Assembly: GCA_964461025.1 (NCBI GenBank)
Contig: CAYWSE010000007.1
Span: forward strand, 1-64,000
Direction of reading: 5' to 3'
Origin: JAHBVL01 sp964461025
GTDB taxonomy: Bacteria > Chloroflexota > Chloroflexia > Thermomicrobiales > UBA6265
Length of the DNA: 64,000 bases
The position numbers and the translations under genes are program-made. The notes beneath the pieces were generated by a model that did no database searches, was not told where the DNA came from, and was given only the letters and a program-made list of their open reading frames with translations. Positions 16,153 through 25,612 of this stretch are shown here, piece by piece (positions within the stretch are counted from its first letter, which is position 1; each line of letters begins with the position of its first letter).

Positions 16153-18549
16153 TCAGGCGAGATCGTTTCGCGTCGCGTACGCAGCGGCAGCCGCGCGGGT
16201 TGGTAGCTCCAGCTTGGCAAGAATGCTGGAAACGTGGTTTGAAGCTGTGTACCGGCTGACGAAAAGGAACTCGGCTATTTCTCTATCGGTTCGACCTTCG
16301 GCAACCAGCCTGAGCACCTCCAGCTCACGCCGCGTCAGTGCGCACGAGCCCCGATTTTTTGAGCTCTCGGAGGGCTCCTGAAATGCCGCAAGGGCATCCT
16401 CAGGAGACAACAGGCGGCTCTCACTCCAAAGCGCCTCGAATCGAACTTCACCAAGAGCGGTGCGAGCCTGTTCCATCGCGAACTGCTGATTGGCTTCCCC
16501 ACCCCAGGTCATGCTGGCGCCGGCACGCTCGATGATGGTGAAGGCAGCACCTGCGAGCTTCGAAGCCGCAACGGCGTCCCCGCGTTGTATGGCGATCCGC
16601 GCGAGTCCAGAGAGCGCAATCGCCGCATTGCGCTGCTCCTTCTGCTGGATGGCAAGGTGCAATCCCTCCCGATAGAGTGTCTCGGCCCGTTCGCTCTCTC
16701 CGCGGGCCGCCATGGCATCCGCCAGCGACATCGCTCCAGCCGAATAGATGTAGGCAAGACTAAAGCGGCCGGCGACGTTCTGACTTTCTTCGATCAGCTC
16801 GACGGCTTCCTCGACTCTCCCAGCCATCAGCAGAACCGTCCCGAGATTGTTCGCATCGCTCGCAATGTCAGCCGTTGAATCGTACTCTCGCGCAATCACC
16901 AGCGCCTGCTCGAACGAGGTGATTGCCTCCTCCGTCTTTCCCGCTAATCGGTACGCCCGCCCCTGTGCCGCCAGGGCCCTGTCCAGCAATGCAGGCTCTA
17001 TCGTCTTGCGTGCGACATCGACCGCTTCGCCCGCGAAGGTGACGGCCCGATCGGTTTCTCCCGCAACGGTCGCCAGATCGGCCGCAACTTCCAGGGCCGT
17101 CGCTTTCAACGCTATCGAGACATCGCCCCGCAGCGCCAGCGCGCGTGTCAACCAATCGAGCCCCTCGTGAACTGGTCCACGCGCTCGCCACCATCGGTTC
17201 ACTTCGACCGCGATCTCGATGGCCAGCTCTGCTCTCCCGGATGCGATAGCCCAGGTCAAGGCCGCGCGGATGTTCCCCAGCTCGAGTTCGGCGCGGTCGA
17301 GCCACAGCGCATAATCGGGACCGATCCATGCCTGCCGGATGTTGCTGCTGAAATCGCGGCAATAGATCGCATGTCTCTCGCGAGTGCCGTTTGCGTTCGG
17401 CGTACCAGCGAGCTGGCGAGCGCCGAATTCGCGGATCGTTTCGAGCATCTGGTAGCGGGTGAGGTCCTGCACGACAGTTTGCGTGACGAGACCGATATCG
17501 ACAAGCGACGTAAGACCGTCGAGGACGCTCATGCCAACGAGGTCGCGGCTGCCGTGATCGCTGTCGTCCAGATCGGACACAACGCTGATCGCAGCATCGA
17601 GCGTGAAGCCGCCGACAAAAACCGAGAGCCGCCGAAAGATGCGCTGCTCGACCTCCGACAGAAGGTCGTAGCTCCAGGCGATCGTTCCCACGACCGAACG
17701 CTGATGCGGGGGTACATCGCGCGGTCCTCCTGTCAGCAGGGCCAGAGCGGGACTCAGCCGTTCGTGCAGGTCATTCAGGCTCATCGCTCTCAGCCGCGCT
17801 GCCGCCAGCTCGATCGCCAGTGGCAGCCCGTCGAGCATCGCGCAAATCGACTCGACGACGGCGGCGTTCTCGCCTGTGACGGAGAAGTCCGGACAGACGG
17901 CTCTGGCTCGCTCATCAAACAACCGTCCGGCAGGCGACAAGTCCACGGGGCCGATTGCTCCAGGAGACCCGTTGCCGCGGCGTCGCAGCGGCGCAACTGC
18001 GTATGTGATTTCCGCCATGAGGTTCAGCCGGCGGCGGCTGGTGACGAGCAACAGCAGACGCGGGCAGGTGGCCACCAGTCTGGCGATGTCTGGCGCCGAG
18101 TCGACAACATGTTCGGCGTTGTCCAGAACGAGCAGAATCTTCTCCTCGCCGATCACGCCGGCAACGCGCTCGAACAGGTCTCCATGGCCTTCTTCACGGA
18201 GACCGAGAGTCCGGGCAATCGCCGAAAGCACCTGCCGATGATTGGTCAGCGCGACGAGCGACACAACGTACACACGATCGGCAATGTCGGGGGTGGTGCC
18301 CGCCGCGATTTCGAGCGCGAGGCGCGTTTTGCCGACGCCGCCCGGCCCGGTCATTGTCATCAAGCGCACGGCCGGGTCGAGAAGCGCGGTCCGGATCTCG
18401 GCGAGTTCTCGTTCCCGGCCGATCAGCGGTGTGGGCGAGGCGACAGGACGATCAGAAAGCAAGGAAGGCAGTTCACCGACTGGCCTTGCGCATGCCAGGT
18501 CGCCTTGGATGGTTGTATTCGCGTCTTGCTGCGGCGTTGTGCTGTCCAT
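16153..18549 (-). CDS. LuxR-family regulator with STAND/NB-ARC-like ATPase and TPR region
   Basis: About 798 residues. A P-loop (GPGGVGKT) near residue 70 begins an AP-ATPase-like domain with a VLDNAEH Walker B. A long helical, TPR-like region follows (about 400-720), and a C-terminal LuxR helix-turn-helix ends the protein (LTRRELEVLRLVAEGRTDREIA...). This architecture is that of large signal-responsive regulators in which ATP and a ligand switch DNA binding. I chose the ATG at 18549; an in-frame TTG at 18618, eight bases after the HAD stop and with AGGGG upstream, is a real alternative giving 821 residues. The SnoaL/cupin gene downstream may be its target or partner. Confidence 0.85.
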   Translation of the reverse strand: MDSTTPQQDANTTIQGDLACARPVGELPSLLSDRPVASPTPLIGRERELAEIRTALLDPAVRLMTMTGPGGVGKTRLALEIAAGTTPDIADRVYVVSLVALTNHRQVLSAIARTLGLREEGHGDLFERVAGVIGEEKILLVLDNAEHVVDSAPDIARLVATCPRLLLLVTSRRRLNLMAEITYAVAPLRRRGNGSPGAIGPVDLSPAGRLFDERARAVCPDFSVTGENAAVVESICAMLDGLPLAIELAAARLRAMSLNDLHERLSPALALLTGGPRDVPPHQRSVVGTIAWSYDLLSEVEQRIFRRLSVFVGGFTLDAAISVVSDLDDSDHGSRDLVGMSVLDGLTSLVDIGLVTQTVVQDLTRYQMLETIREFGARQLAGTPNANGTRERHAIYCRDFSSNIRQAWIGPDYALWLDRAELELGNIRAALTWAIASGRAELAIEIAVEVNRWWRARGPVHEGLDWLTRALALRGDVSIALKATALEVAADLATVAGETDRAVTFAGEAVDVARKTIEPALLDRALAAQGRAYRLAGKTEEAITSFEQALVIAREYDSTADIASDANNLGTVLLMAGRVEEAVELIEESQNVAGRFSLAYIYSAGAMSLADAMAARGESERAETLYREGLHLAIQQKEQRNAAIALSGLARIAIQRGDAVAASKLAGAAFTIIERAGASMTWGGEANQQFAMEQARTALGEVRFEALWSESRLLSPEDALAAFQEPSESSKNRGSCALTRRELEVLRLVAEGRTDREIAEFLFVSRYTASNHVSSILAKLELPTRAAAAAYATRNDLA

Positions 18550-18626
18550 TGCCCCGGAAGGATCGTCGATTCGATGTCGCACAAGCAACGTTATTGAAAG
18601 TCCGCCTGGCGGCGCCAACCTCGCCC

Positions 18627-19376
18627 CTAGAAATGATCGAGCAGCTCGCTGAAGGCGGCGATCTGGAGGAAGCGCCGTCCGGATGGGAGCATCAGCTCCT
18701 GATGTTCCAGCGCCCAGGTGTTCGCGTAGGGAATGAAGACGGCGTTCAGCCCAGCCGCCAGCGCAGGGTTGATGTCGGAGCGGGGCGAATTGCCGATCAT
18801 CCAGGTTGACTGTGGGTTCCAGCCGAAGCGGCGCACGACGTCGTCGTACGACTCCCTCGTTTTCTCACGAACGATGATTGTCTCGAGAAAATGCATATCG
18901 ATGCCCGACTTCTCGATTTTCAAACGTTGCTCTTCCTCGCTACCCTTGGTGAACATGACAAGCTCGTGCCGAGACGCGAGCTGTGGAAGCGTTTCGGCGA
19001 CGCCGGGCATCAGATCGATCTCCTGCATCAGGATTTGCTCCGAGAATCCCATGATCGTGTTGATGTCCTCTTCCGCCACATGCCGCTCGCTGAGCTGCCG
19101 GTAGCAAAGCTGCAGACTTCGAGCGAACGCCGCCGACCCATAGCCATGGATCTCGAGGTTGGCCAGCTCGATTTCCTGCAGCACCAGGCGGACCCGGTCT
19201 GGATGCAACGTCGAATGGTCGAGGAAATCGATGAAGGCGTTGATCGCTTGCTCGAAATAGATGTTGTTCTGCCAGAGGGTGTCGTCGGCGTCGATCAGCA
19301 GTTGCTGTCCACCGGAAATGTCGTTCAGGGAATTGGACGACAGGGAGGCATTCCGCGGAGACGTGTCCATGCCCAT
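18627..19376 (-). CDS. HAD-superfamily hydrolase
   Basis: About 249 residues. The HAD motifs are DADDTLW (nucleophile, near residue 28-34), MFTKGSEEEQR (motif II threonine), a conserved lysine in VREKTRESYDD, and GNSPRSDINPA (motif IV). A helical cap sits between motifs I and II. Substrate not predictable. The open frame extends 20 codons further upstream, but that stretch overlaps the promoter of the divergent GntR gene, so I start at the ATG at 19376. It lies eight to 77 bases upstream of the LuxR gene start and is likely co-transcribed with it. Confidence 0.83.
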   Translation of the reverse strand: MGMDTSPRNASLSSNSLNDISGGQQLLIDADDTLWQNNIYFEQAINAFIDFLDHSTLHPDRVRLVLQEIELANLEIHGYGSAAFARSLQLCYRQLSERHVAEEDINTIMGFSEQILMQEIDLMPGVAETLPQLASRHELVMFTKGSEEEQRLKIEKSGIDMHFLETIIVREKTRESYDDVVRRFGWNPQSTWMIGNSPRSDINPALAAGLNAVFIPYANTWALEHQELMLPSGRRFLQIAAFSELLDHF

Positions 19377-19408
19377 GATTCTAGCGCAGGCGGTCACCGA
19401 CGACCCTG

Positions 19409-19437
19409 TTGACACAGTTTCCGCGTCTCCATACAAT
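19409..19437 (+). promoter_or_regulatory. Near-consensus sigma-70 promoter of the GntR gene
   Basis: TTGACA at 19409-19414 and TACAAT at 19432-19437 are separated by exactly 17 bases, close to the ideal housekeeping promoter. Transcription should begin near 19444, about 28 bases before the GTG start of the regulator. Confidence 0.8.
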
Positions 19438-19440
19438 ACT

Positions 19441-19456
19441 TGTAAGACATCTTACA
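19441..19456. promoter_or_regulatory. Palindromic operator overlapping the GntR transcription start
   Basis: TGTAAGA-CA-TCTTACA: perfect 7-bp arms with a 2-base centre, placed four bases after the -10 box. Its position and form fit an autorepression site for the FadR/GntR protein encoded just downstream. Binding is inferred. Confidence 0.65.
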
Positions 19457-19471
19457 GGCGAGGACGCTGAC

Positions 19472-20260
19472 GTGGTTGCTGGCGCGAACCCCAACTCCAC
19501 CAATGGGAACCAACGAGTCGAAGTGCTCGGGCCAATTCCAACGGTCTCGCTGGTGCCGGAAGTGCACAACCGGTTGCAGCAGTACATCGCCGAAAACCAC
19601 CTGCAACCGGGCGATCGCCTGCCATCTGAGTCCGCTCTGGCAGAGGCGATGGGCGTGGGCCGTCCCCTGATACGCGAGGCGCTGCGAGGACTGGAAACGG
19701 TTGGACTGATCGAAACGCGCAAAGGCGTCGGCCGGTTCGTCCGTGCGTTCGATGTCGAGTCCTATCTCGGTCACTTCACGTCCGACGTGCTCGCTCATTC
19801 CTTTTCGGTCAACGATTTGGCCGAGGCGCGCTGTCTCCTCGAGATCGCATCGGTCAGCAACGCGGTCGAGTTGCTCACCGACGACGATTGCCAGCAGATT
19901 GCCGCGTATATCGACACCATGCGGCGAAATGCAGAGGAAGGCATGAGAGACTCAGACAGCGACATCGGTATGCACCGGGTGATCATGAACCGCGCCGACA
20001 ACCGGATCATTGCAGCGCTCCTCGATGCCGTCTACACCCTGGGAAATGTCGTTGATGCGGCGCAATCGCAAGAAATGCGCGAGCAGGATTTCAAAGAACA
20101 CGAGAGAATTGCGGAAGCAGCCTATCAGCGAGATGGAGAAGCCGCGAGAGCGGCGCTCATTGCGCATTTCGAGACCACCGCGTCGCGTGTCGGGTTCCGT
20201 CCACTCTGGCGGAATCTGAACAGAAAGGAGAGCGCCGGCTTTGCACCTGTCGCTGGGTAG
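19472..20260 (+). CDS. GntR-family regulator, FadR/FCD subfamily
   Basis: 262 residues. A winged helix-turn-helix occupies about 30-92 (LPSESALAEAMGVGRPLIREALRGLE is the recognition region; the wing ends in GVGRFV). The C-terminal FCD domain (about 110-240) carries the metal/ligand-binding Asp and His residues in SDIGMHRVIM, HERIAEA and IAHF. FCD regulators typically sense an organic acid or sugar acid and repress a catabolic operon. It heads the whole island and sits 70 bases before a binding-protein gene. The GTG start is fixed by GAGGA seven bases upstream and by the promoter; upstream in-frame codons lie inside that promoter. Confidence 0.88.
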   Translation: MVAGANPNSTNGNQRVEVLGPIPTVSLVPEVHNRLQQYIAENHLQPGDRLPSESALAEAMGVGRPLIREALRGLETVGLIETRKGVGRFVRAFDVESYLGHFTSDVLAHSFSVNDLAEARCLLEIASVSNAVELLTDDDCQQIAAYIDTMRRNAEEGMRDSDSDIGMHRVIMNRADNRIIAALLDAVYTLGNVVDAAQSQEMREQDFKEHERIAEAAYQRDGEAARAALIAHFETTASRVGFRPLWRNLNRKESAGFAPVAG

Positions 20261-20330
20261 AGCAGCGACGCAACTCTTCAACCTTTGGCTCAAATGAGCG
20301 GCTGTATTCGTCGACAACGAGGAGAATGGC

Positions 20331-22010
20331 ATGGAAAAGGCAAGACTTGGAATCGACACGCTCATTGCTGGCGCGGCATCAGGTGAGATGTCCCGTCGCG
20401 ACATCATCAAGGGTGCGGCGGCGCTCGGCATGGGCGCCACGTTCGGCATCGCACTGGCGGGCGCTTCGGGCGTTGGCGCCCAGGAAGGCATGACGCTGAC
20501 ATTCGACGCCGGCGCGACGCAAGGCGGCGGCGGTCGCCCCAACACCGAGCACCCGGCGTATAGCTTCATCATTAACGGCGGCAGCCAGTTCGAGATCAAC
20601 CGGATGGTCGATGCACGATTAGTGACCCTCTCTGCCGACCTTCAGGAGTGGGTCGGCGATCTCGCCGAAAGCTGGGAAGTCGTCGACGACGTCTACACGT
20701 TCAAGCTGCGTGAGAATGCCGTCTGGCACGATGGTACGCCGGTGACCGCAAAGGACGTCGTCTTCACGATCAATCTTCTCACCGATCCGGCGACGACCTC
20801 CCGCTGGGGATCGTCGTTCCGCAACGTTGTCGGGTATGCCGAGGCACAGGAAGCCGAGACGCCGACGTCGCTGACCGGCGTCACCGCACCGGACGACTAC
20901 ACCGTGCAGATCGAACTGGCCCAGGCCGATTCCGGCATGCTGTCCGGTTTCATCTTCATTAACATCCTGCCCGAGCACGTGCTGGGAACAGCCGACCGGG
21001 CCACGATCACCGAACTGCCCTACTGGACAACCTCTGAGCGCGTCGGCGCCGGGCCGTTCAAGTTCGTGCAGTTGGTGGAAGGCGAGCGCGTCGAGCTGGT
21101 GGCTCACGAGCAGTACCATCACGGCGCTCCGGCGGTCAAGAATCTGAATCTCCTCTTCTTCGCCAGTGCCGCGACCTCGCTTGCCGCGCTGCAGGAAGGG
21201 TCGAACCTCGTGGCGCCAATGTCGGTGGCCGAGCTGGAGCTTGTCGAGGGAACGGAAGGCGCTGAGGTTGTCGGCTTTCCCGCCGGGGTCGGCGTGATCT
21301 TCTACAACACATTGCAGCCCGAGCTCAATGACAAGCGTGTCCGTCAGGCGATGGCTTATGCGATCGACAAGGTGACGATCTGCGAAACACTCTTCCAGGG
21401 TTACGCCAGTCCGGTATCGACTGAGATTCCGTACGTCACGTGGGCACAGCCAGACGATGCCAATCCATACGATTACGACCCAGAAAAAGCCAAGGAGCTC
21501 CTCGCGGAGGCTGGCTGGACTGGCGAGCGAACGCTTGGCTTCTGGTACTACTACACCGACCCAATCACCGCGCTGGTGATGGAAGCAATGCAGCAGTATC
21601 TTGCCGCCGTCGGCATCAACACCGAGTTGAAGTTCGACGATGGCTCAGGCGTGCGCACGCAGGAGATCGCCGACAAGACGTGGGATATGACCTATGGCTC
21701 GTTCGGCGCGCAGCCATCACCGGCCAACCTGACGGCCGTCTGGGGTCCTCCTGGCGAGGTGACCTACGGTTGGCTGAACGACGACTTCAACGCCGAGATG
21801 GACGCCGCATTGCTCACCTACGACCGGGACGAGCAGGCCGTCCACTATCAGAATGCAATCCGCATTCTGAACGAAGAGTCGCCCTCAGTCTGGCTGTACG
21901 ACCGTCGGAATTTGATCGCCCTGAACTCAGCCAGACTGCAGAACTCGGTGTGGGGACCTGGGCACATCTACTGGGCCAACCGCGCATTCGAGTGGACAGT
22001 CGCCGAGTAA
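20331..22010 (+). CDS. ABC substrate-binding protein, family 5 (peptide/opine type), Tat-exported
   Basis: 559 residues of the SBP_bac_5 (DppA/OppA) family. A twin-arginine signal lies at 21-45 (SRRDIIK followed by an Ala/Gly-rich hydrophobic core ending in GAQ), so it should be exported folded. Family features include the LAESWEVVDDVYTFKLRENAVWHDG block and the VRQAMAYAIDK segment. Family members bind peptides, but also oligosaccharides, opines and metal chelates. GAGGAG precedes the ATG. It is followed after a strong hairpin by its two permease genes. No ATPase gene accompanies them. Confidence 0.9.
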   Translation: MEKARLGIDTLIAGAASGEMSRRDIIKGAAALGMGATFGIALAGASGVGAQEGMTLTFDAGATQGGGGRPNTEHPAYSFIINGGSQFEINRMVDARLVTLSADLQEWVGDLAESWEVVDDVYTFKLRENAVWHDGTPVTAKDVVFTINLLTDPATTSRWGSSFRNVVGYAEAQEAETPTSLTGVTAPDDYTVQIELAQADSGMLSGFIFINILPEHVLGTADRATITELPYWTTSERVGAGPFKFVQLVEGERVELVAHEQYHHGAPAVKNLNLLFFASAATSLAALQEGSNLVAPMSVAELELVEGTEGAEVVGFPAGVGVIFYNTLQPELNDKRVRQAMAYAIDKVTICETLFQGYASPVSTEIPYVTWAQPDDANPYDYDPEKAKELLAEAGWTGERTLGFWYYYTDPITALVMEAMQQYLAAVGINTELKFDDGSGVRTQEIADKTWDMTYGSFGAQPSPANLTAVWGPPGEVTYGWLNDDFNAEMDAALLTYDRDEQAVHYQNAIRILNEESPSVWLYDRRNLIALNSARLQNSVWGPGHIYWANRAFEWTVAE

Positions 22011-22033
22011 AGGCGCACGCAACGTGAATCGCG

Positions 22034-22057
22034 GGGAGGAGAGTCGACTCTCCTCCC
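22034..22057. terminator. 24-bp perfect palindrome between binding-protein and permease genes
   Basis: GGGAGGAGAGTC followed immediately by its exact reverse complement GACTCTCCTCCC, 24 bases after the binding-protein stop. No T-tract follows, so it is more likely an mRNA-stabilising or attenuating hairpin than a full terminator; such elements let binding protein outnumber permease. Confidence 0.6.
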
Positions 22058-22145
22058 TGCTTCCACCGTCGTTTGCTCTTCCATTGATCTTTGCAAAGCA
22101 CGACACCGACCGTCTCGCATGAACAGGGTGCCGGGAATCTGAGGC

Positions 22146-23102
22146 GTGACAACCTATCTCATCCATCGTTTGCTCCATGCCATCACGATCATGCTTGGCA
22201 TCAGCATTCTCGTTTTCGCCTTCGTCGAGCTGGCCCCGGGCGATGCGATCGATGCGATGATGCCTCCCGAAACCTTCGCGACTCCGGAGGCGAAAGAAGC
22301 AGCGCGCGAGCGGCTGGGGCTGAATGACCCAGCGCCACTGCGTTATGTGCAGTGGCTCGGCCGGGCTGTCACCGGCGATCTCGGCTACTCGCTGACTTCG
22401 CGGCAACCGGTCACCGACATCATCATGGTTCGGCTTCCGAAAACACTTCAGCTGGTCGGCACCGCAATGGTTTTCTCGATCATCGTGGGAGTGTCGACCG
22501 GAATCATCTCGGCACTTCGCCAATACACCTGGATCGACTACGCCGCGACCTTTTTCTCTTTCTTCTGGTTGTCCGTGCCGGGATTCTTTCTCGGGTTGAT
22601 GATGATCTATCTATTTGCCGTGAAATTGAACTGGTTTCCTGTCTTCGGCGCATCGTCGCCGGGCGCCGACTACCCGATTCTCGACCGCCTGCATCATCTG
22701 GTCCTGCCTTCCGTCGTTATCGGGCTCGATTTGGCCGCGGCGCTGACGCGCTACACCCGCGCCAGTCTGTTGGAGGTCATGCGAGCCGACTACATGCGAA
22801 CCGCCCGCGCCAAAGGTTTGAAAGAGCGCATCGTCATTGTCCGTCATGGATTGAAGAACGCCTTGATCCCGATCATCACTGTCGTCGCCTTTCGCATGCC
22901 ATACCTGATCAGCGGCGCGGTGGTCATTGAAACCGTTTTCCAGTGGCCCGGCCTGGGATTGCTGACCCTCAACGCCGCCAACCAGAAAGACTATCCGCTG
23001 GTGCTGGCCCTTGCCCTGGCCGTGACCATCATCGTCGTCGTCAGCAGCTTTCTCGCCGACATTGCCTACAGCATCGTCGATCCAAGGATTCGGATCGGAT
23101 GA
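22146..23102 (+). CDS. ABC permease, DppB type
   Basis: 318 residues with six membrane segments and the N-terminal TYLIHRLLHAITIMLGISI opening typical of DppB/OppB. The EAA loop is visible (DYMRTARAKGLKERIVIVRHGLKNALIP), the site that contacts an ATPase subunit. It starts with GTG and its stop overlaps the start of the DppC-type gene by four bases. It should form the inner-membrane channel with that partner and be fed by the Tat-exported binding protein at 20331. Confidence 0.9.
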   Translation: MTTYLIHRLLHAITIMLGISILVFAFVELAPGDAIDAMMPPETFATPEAKEAARERLGLNDPAPLRYVQWLGRAVTGDLGYSLTSRQPVTDIIMVRLPKTLQLVGTAMVFSIIVGVSTGIISALRQYTWIDYAATFFSFFWLSVPGFFLGLMMIYLFAVKLNWFPVFGASSPGADYPILDRLHHLVLPSVVIGLDLAAALTRYTRASLLEVMRADYMRTARAKGLKERIVIVRHGLKNALIPIITVVAFRMPYLISGAVVIETVFQWPGLGLLTLNAANQKDYPLVLALALAVTIIVVVSSFLADIAYSIVDPRIRIG

Positions 23103-23998
23103 GCGCTCTCGCGTCGACCTCCGCGCTTACCTCGCCCGATACGGCGACGCTGACCCGCGTACGCCAGCGGGCGAGCTTCTGGAAGCGTCTGGCCAGACAT
23201 CGCGTCGCGCTGGTGAGTCTTTTCTTCCTGGCGTTCATGGGTTTGGCTGCGCTGCTGACGCCCTACGTCTCGCCATACGATCCCTATGCCATGAGTCTCG
23301 GGGAAGGGGGCAAAACGCCGAGTCTGGAGCACCCTCTTGGCACAGACAAACTCGGCCGGGACACGTTGACGCGCGTCTTTGTAGGCGGCAGGGTGTCGAT
23401 TGCCGTCGCCCTGAGTGCCGTCGCCATCAGCTCTTCGCTCGGCACCGTGCTGGGGCTCATCGCTGGTTTTCGCGGGGGATGGGTCGATGCCCTCATCATG
23501 CGTGTCACCGACGTGTTCATGGCATTCCCAATCTTCGTGCTGCTGATCGTCCTGGTGTCGATGCTCGGTTCCAGCGCGAAGAACATCGTGCTGATCATCG
23601 GCTTGCTTAGCTGGATGGGTGTTGCGCGGCTGGTGCGAGGGCAGGTGCTTTCGGTGATGAACGAGCCGTATATCGAATCGGCGACGTCGACCGGAGCCCG
23701 TTCGAGTCAGTTGCTTCTGAGGCATGTCCTGCCGAACAGCTACATCCCGATCGTCGTTGCCAGCACCCTTGGCGTGGCGAATGCCATGTTGCAGGAAGCA
23801 GCGTTGAGCTTCCTCGGTCTGGGCATTCAGCCGCCCACCCCGTCCTGGGGAAACATGCTGAACTCCGCTCAATCTCTTCAGGTGTTGGTGAATGAACCGT
23901 GGGTCTGGATTGGGCCCGGGCTCGCAATTGCCCTGACGGTGCTGGCGATCAACTTCCTTGGAGACGGTCTGCGCGACGCACTCGACCCGCACGCCTGA
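23099..23998 (+). CDS. ABC permease, DppC type
   Basis: 299 residues. A cytoplasmic N-terminal tail and one membrane span lead to the HPLGTDKLGRDTLTR segment that marks DppC/OppC proteins, and the transmembrane domain has its EAA motif near SATSTGARSSQLLLRHVLPN. ATGA overlap with the upstream permease. The open frame extends further upstream, but the ATG at 23099 gives the normal length. The next gene is an amidohydrolase rather than the DppD/DppF ATPases normally found here. Confidence 0.9.
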   Translation: MSALASTSALTSPDTATLTRVRQRASFWKRLARHRVALVSLFFLAFMGLAALLTPYVSPYDPYAMSLGEGGKTPSLEHPLGTDKLGRDTLTRVFVGGRVSIAVALSAVAISSSLGTVLGLIAGFRGGWVDALIMRVTDVFMAFPIFVLLIVLVSMLGSSAKNIVLIIGLLSWMGVARLVRGQVLSVMNEPYIESATSTGARSSQLLLRHVLPNSYIPIVVASTLGVANAMLQEAALSFLGLGIQPPTPSWGNMLNSAQSLQVLVNEPWVWIGPGLAIALTVLAINFLGDGLRDALDPHA

Positions 23999-24034
23999 AC
24001 GGCGACGGCATTTGACTGACTGGAGTCACATCAC

Positions 24035-25612
24035 GTGTTCGATACAGTGATCAGGAACGGATCGATTGTCGATGGCTCTGGCGCGGTAGCCGCGTTCAGG
24101 GCCGACGTCGGGATTCGCGACGGTCAGATCGGCGCAATCGGGCAACTCGCGGAAGATGAGGCTCGTGAGATCATCGATGCGACCGGTTTGACGGTCGCAC
24201 CGGGGTTCATCGACGTCCACATCCATTCGGAAATCGCGCTGCTCACCCCGGGCAACCCCGGCCGGTACGGTGCTTTGAAGCAAGGCGTGACGACGCAGCT
24301 TCTCGCTCCGGACGGTTTCGGTTGGGCGCATTTGAACGATGACGAACGCGCCGAAATGTGGGAGTACACGGCGTTCTCGACCGGCAAGGCCGATCTCGGC
24401 CCTCCCTGGCCGCATGCTGCCGACTATCTGGCGCTCTTCGATGGCAACACGCCGGCGAATGTCGTTCCCCAAATTCCTCATCTGCCGATCCGTCAGGCGG
24501 TGATGGGTTGGGAGTCGCGCGCCGCGACGGAGGATGAAATTTCCGGTATGAAGGGGCTCGTCGAGGAGTGGCTCGACGCCGGCGCTGTCGCGTTCAATAC
24601 CGGACTCGACTATCAACCCGTCGCCTACGCGGACACACATGAATTGGTCGAGCTCAGCAGGATGGCCGCGGAAGCGGGTGCGATCTACGCCGCGCACATT
24701 CGCTACGGCATTCTCGGTCGCGAGGGGGCGTGGCGAGAAACGTTCGCCATCTCCGAACAGGCCGGCATTCCGGTCCACTTTTCGCATGAAAACGTCGATG
24801 ACGAGACCCGTCCCCTGCTCGAGGAAGCAGTGGGACGGGTCGATCTGAGCTTCGAGTCGTATTGCTACCCAGCGGGATGTACCCACCTGGCCCAGATGCT
24901 GCCGACCTGGGCGCAGGCCGGTGGTCCGGATGCGGTCGTTGAGCGATTGCAGGACCGGAACGTTCGGGAAGCGCTGACTGCCTACCTCGAAGACCGGTTG
25001 ACGATCGACGAAAGCCGGCCCGCCAAGCTCGTGATCGCCGCCAACCAGAGCGGTCAATACATCGGACGTTCGCTCGCTGACGTCGCTTCCGAGAAGTCAT
25101 TGCCGATCGGTGAAGCGGCCATCGAGATGCTGATCGACGAGCATCCGTATGCGCTGATGGTTTTTCACCGCCGCATGACGCCAGAGCAGAATCGCGAGCG
25201 GGTCCGCGAAACGATCGCCCATCCATTGATGATGGTGGCCAGCGACGGCATTTATCACGGCAGCTTCAGTCACCCGCGATCGAACGGCTGTTTCGCCCAG
25301 GCGCTCCGTTTGGGTTGGCGCGAGCTTGGCGCCGTCACCCTCGAACAGGCGGTTCACAAGATGAGTGGGTTCCCGGCGACGCGATTCAAGGTTGCCGGCC
25401 GCGGTTTCTGTCGGGACGGCTATGCCGCCGATCTCGTGATCTTCGACGCCGACACTGTTGCGGACGGCGCCACCTGGGAAGATCCGCTACGGGGACCGAT
25501 CGGTGTCTCGCGAGTGATGGTGAATGGCCAGTGGGTTGTTGTCGACGGCGAGCCGACCGGAAATCTGCCGGGTCAGGTGCTGAGACGGCAGGACTGGGTG
25601 GCGCCGGCATGA
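24035..25612 (+). CDS. N-acyl-D-amino-acid deacylase-like amidohydrolase
   Basis: 525 residues of the D-aminoacylase/dihydroorotase-like amidohydrolase group. The metal motif DVHIH is at 60-64, a later AAHIRYG, HFSHENV and ASDGIYHGSFSHPRS give the remaining histidines and the catalytic aspartate. N- and C-terminal beta-sandwich halves flank the barrel. D-aminoacylases remove the acyl group from N-acyl-D-amino acids, and relatives deacylate other N-acyl compounds. Placed directly after an importer, it may carry out the first intracellular step. The GTG start is preceded by a GGAG motif. Its stop overlaps the next ATG. Confidence 0.85.
   Translation: MFDTVIRNGSIVDGSGAVAAFRADVGIRDGQIGAIGQLAEDEAREIIDATGLTVAPGFIDVHIHSEIALLTPGNPGRYGALKQGVTTQLLAPDGFGWAHLNDDERAEMWEYTAFSTGKADLGPPWPHAADYLALFDGNTPANVVPQIPHLPIRQAVMGWESRAATEDEISGMKGLVEEWLDAGAVAFNTGLDYQPVAYADTHELVELSRMAAEAGAIYAAHIRYGILGREGAWRETFAISEQAGIPVHFSHENVDDETRPLLEEAVGRVDLSFESYCYPAGCTHLAQMLPTWAQAGGPDAVVERLQDRNVREALTAYLEDRLTIDESRPAKLVIAANQSGQYIGRSLADVASEKSLPIGEAAIEMLIDEHPYALMVFHRRMTPEQNRERVRETIAHPLMMVASDGIYHGSFSHPRSNGCFAQALRLGWRELGAVTLEQAVHKMSGFPATRFKVAGRGFCRDGYAADLVIFDADTVADGATWEDPLRGPIGVSRVMVNGQWVVVDGEPTGNLPGQVLRRQDWVAPA

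Noticed and set aside
17167..18597. 476-codon plus-strand frame
   Set aside because: Antisense shadow of the LuxR/ATPase regulator, which has P-loop and HTH motifs.
24026..25057. 343-codon minus-strand frame
   Set aside because: Shadow of the D-aminoacylase-like gene with its intact metal motif.
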